A stretch of 5,949 nt of DNA from assembly GCA_035637315.1 (NCBI GenBank), contig DASPXK010000257.1, positions 1 through 5,949 of the forward strand, given 5' to 3'. This DNA is from DASPXK01 sp035637315 (GTDB taxonomy: Bacteria; Chloroflexota; UBA6077; JACCZL01). The notes under the pieces are model-generated. The model had not been told where the DNA came from. It did no database searches and was given only the letters and a program-made list of their open reading frames with translations. The stretch's first letter is position 1. Each line of letters starts with the position of its first letter. Below, in pieces: positions 5,443 to 5,949 of this stretch. Made by a program: the position numbers and the translations under genes.

Positions 5443-5949
5443 CCGCCGCCAGTTCATGCGAGTGGCCGCCGGCCTGGGCCTGTCAGTAGCCGGGCTCACC
5501 CTAGCGGCTGGCTGCGGGAGCCTAGCGCCGCCGCCGGCGAGAACTCCTCGTATAGGTGTCCTCGGCTTCGGGCGCGTCGGGCTCGGGGGTTTCTACGAAG
5601 CGTTTCGGCAAGGCCTCCGCGAGCTTGGTTACGTTGACGGCAAGGTCGACGTCCTGTTCCGGCCCGGTGGGATCGACGAGCGGCCCGAGGCCGTCGTCGA
5701 GTTGCTCGCCCGCGAGCCCGACGTCGTACTCGCGGCCGACACGCAGGCAGCCCTGGTCATCAAGAATGCAACCAGCACGATACCGATCGTCTTTGCGGCA
5801 GCCGGCGACCCGGTCGGCGCCGGGCTCGTCGCCAGTATCGCTCGGCCCGGCGGAAACGCAACCGGGCTGACGACGCTCTCGCCACAGCTCAGTGCCAAGC
5901 GGCTGGAGCTGCTCAAGGAAGTGGTTCCGGGCCTCTCCCGAGTAGGCGT
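5378..5949 (+). CDS. ABC transporter substrate-binding lipoprotein (PF04392-like), C-terminus cut by window edge
   Basis: About 190 codons of an exported solute-binding protein of the ABC_sub_bind (TrpX-like) family, roughly the first half. The signal region has a twin-arginine motif SRRQFM, a hydrophobic stretch, and a lipobox-like AAGC, suggesting Tat export and lipid anchoring of the Cys encoded at 5513-5515. The mature part begins PRIGVLGFG and contains FRQGLRELGYVDG, IPIVFAAAGDPVGAGLV and SIARPGGNATGLTTL, all characteristic of the family. Such proteins deliver small ligands to a membrane permease. The 5' end is uncertain. TTG 5378 (AGAGGA ten bases upstream) is the outermost canonical choice. 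ATA 5429 has the better-placed GAGAGG and gives INRQSRRQFM. ATG 5456 has no Shine-Dalgarno and would cut off the twin arginines. Permease and ATPase genes, if present, lie beyond the edge. The ligand is unknown. Confidence 0.92.
   Translation, partial: MTGIGGASDSRRLRGTSINRQSRRQFMRVAAGLGLSVAGLTLAAGCGSLAPPPARTPRIGVLGFGRVGLGGFYEAFRQGLRELGYVDGKVDVLFRPGGIDERPEAVVELLAREPDVVLAADTQAALVIKNATSTIPIVFAAAGDPVGAGLVASIARPGGNATGLTTLSPQLSAKRLELLKEVVPGLSRVG

Overview
The window is GC-rich bacterial DNA. Two copies of a C-rich, hairpin-forming intergenic repeat (a CCCTCACCCCAACCCCCTCTC-type core) lie in it; repeats of this look are very common in Chloroflexota. Together with the gene mix (an enolase-superfamily enzyme, a VOC enzyme, a sulfatase, and an ABC-type solute-binding lipoprotein of the PF04392 kind), a soil or marine Chloroflexota bacterium is the best guess. 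No marker gene is present, so this is inference.

Layout from left to right. (1) A membrane-anchored Ser/Thr protein kinase on the minus strand, cut by the left edge at its transmembrane helix. (2) A divergent intergenic region holding a shortened repeat copy and a probable promoter. (3) A plus-strand pair: a single-domain VOC protein that keeps an extradiol-dioxygenase-like residue set, then an enolase-superfamily (mandelate racemase/muconate lactonizing type) probable acid-sugar dehydratase. A full repeat copy with perfect 12-bp terminal inverted repeats and a 24-bp internal palindrome fills the gap between them. (4) A visibly AT-richer spacer and a two-gene toxin-antitoxin-like module: an XRE-type DNA-binding antitoxin overlapping a MazF/PemK-like toxin by 14 bp. 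(5) A convergent, minus-strand type I sulfatase of the choline-sulfatase/phosphonate-monoester-hydrolase style, without a signal peptide and with a near-consensus sigma-70 promoter. (6) Divergent from it, the first half of a Tat-type lipoprotein of the ABC substrate-binding family, cut by the right edge, with an ambiguous start.

The dehydratase, VOC enzyme, sulfatase and binding protein fit a small-molecule scavenging region (sugar acids, aromatics, sulfate esters), but the substrates cannot be read from sequence. The toxin-antitoxin module looks like an independent accessory insertion. I see no clear candidate for a wholly new system. The points most worth checking are the hybrid antitoxin, the repeat pair around the VOC gene with its possible coupling frame, and the back-to-back promoters with an odd start for the lipoprotein.
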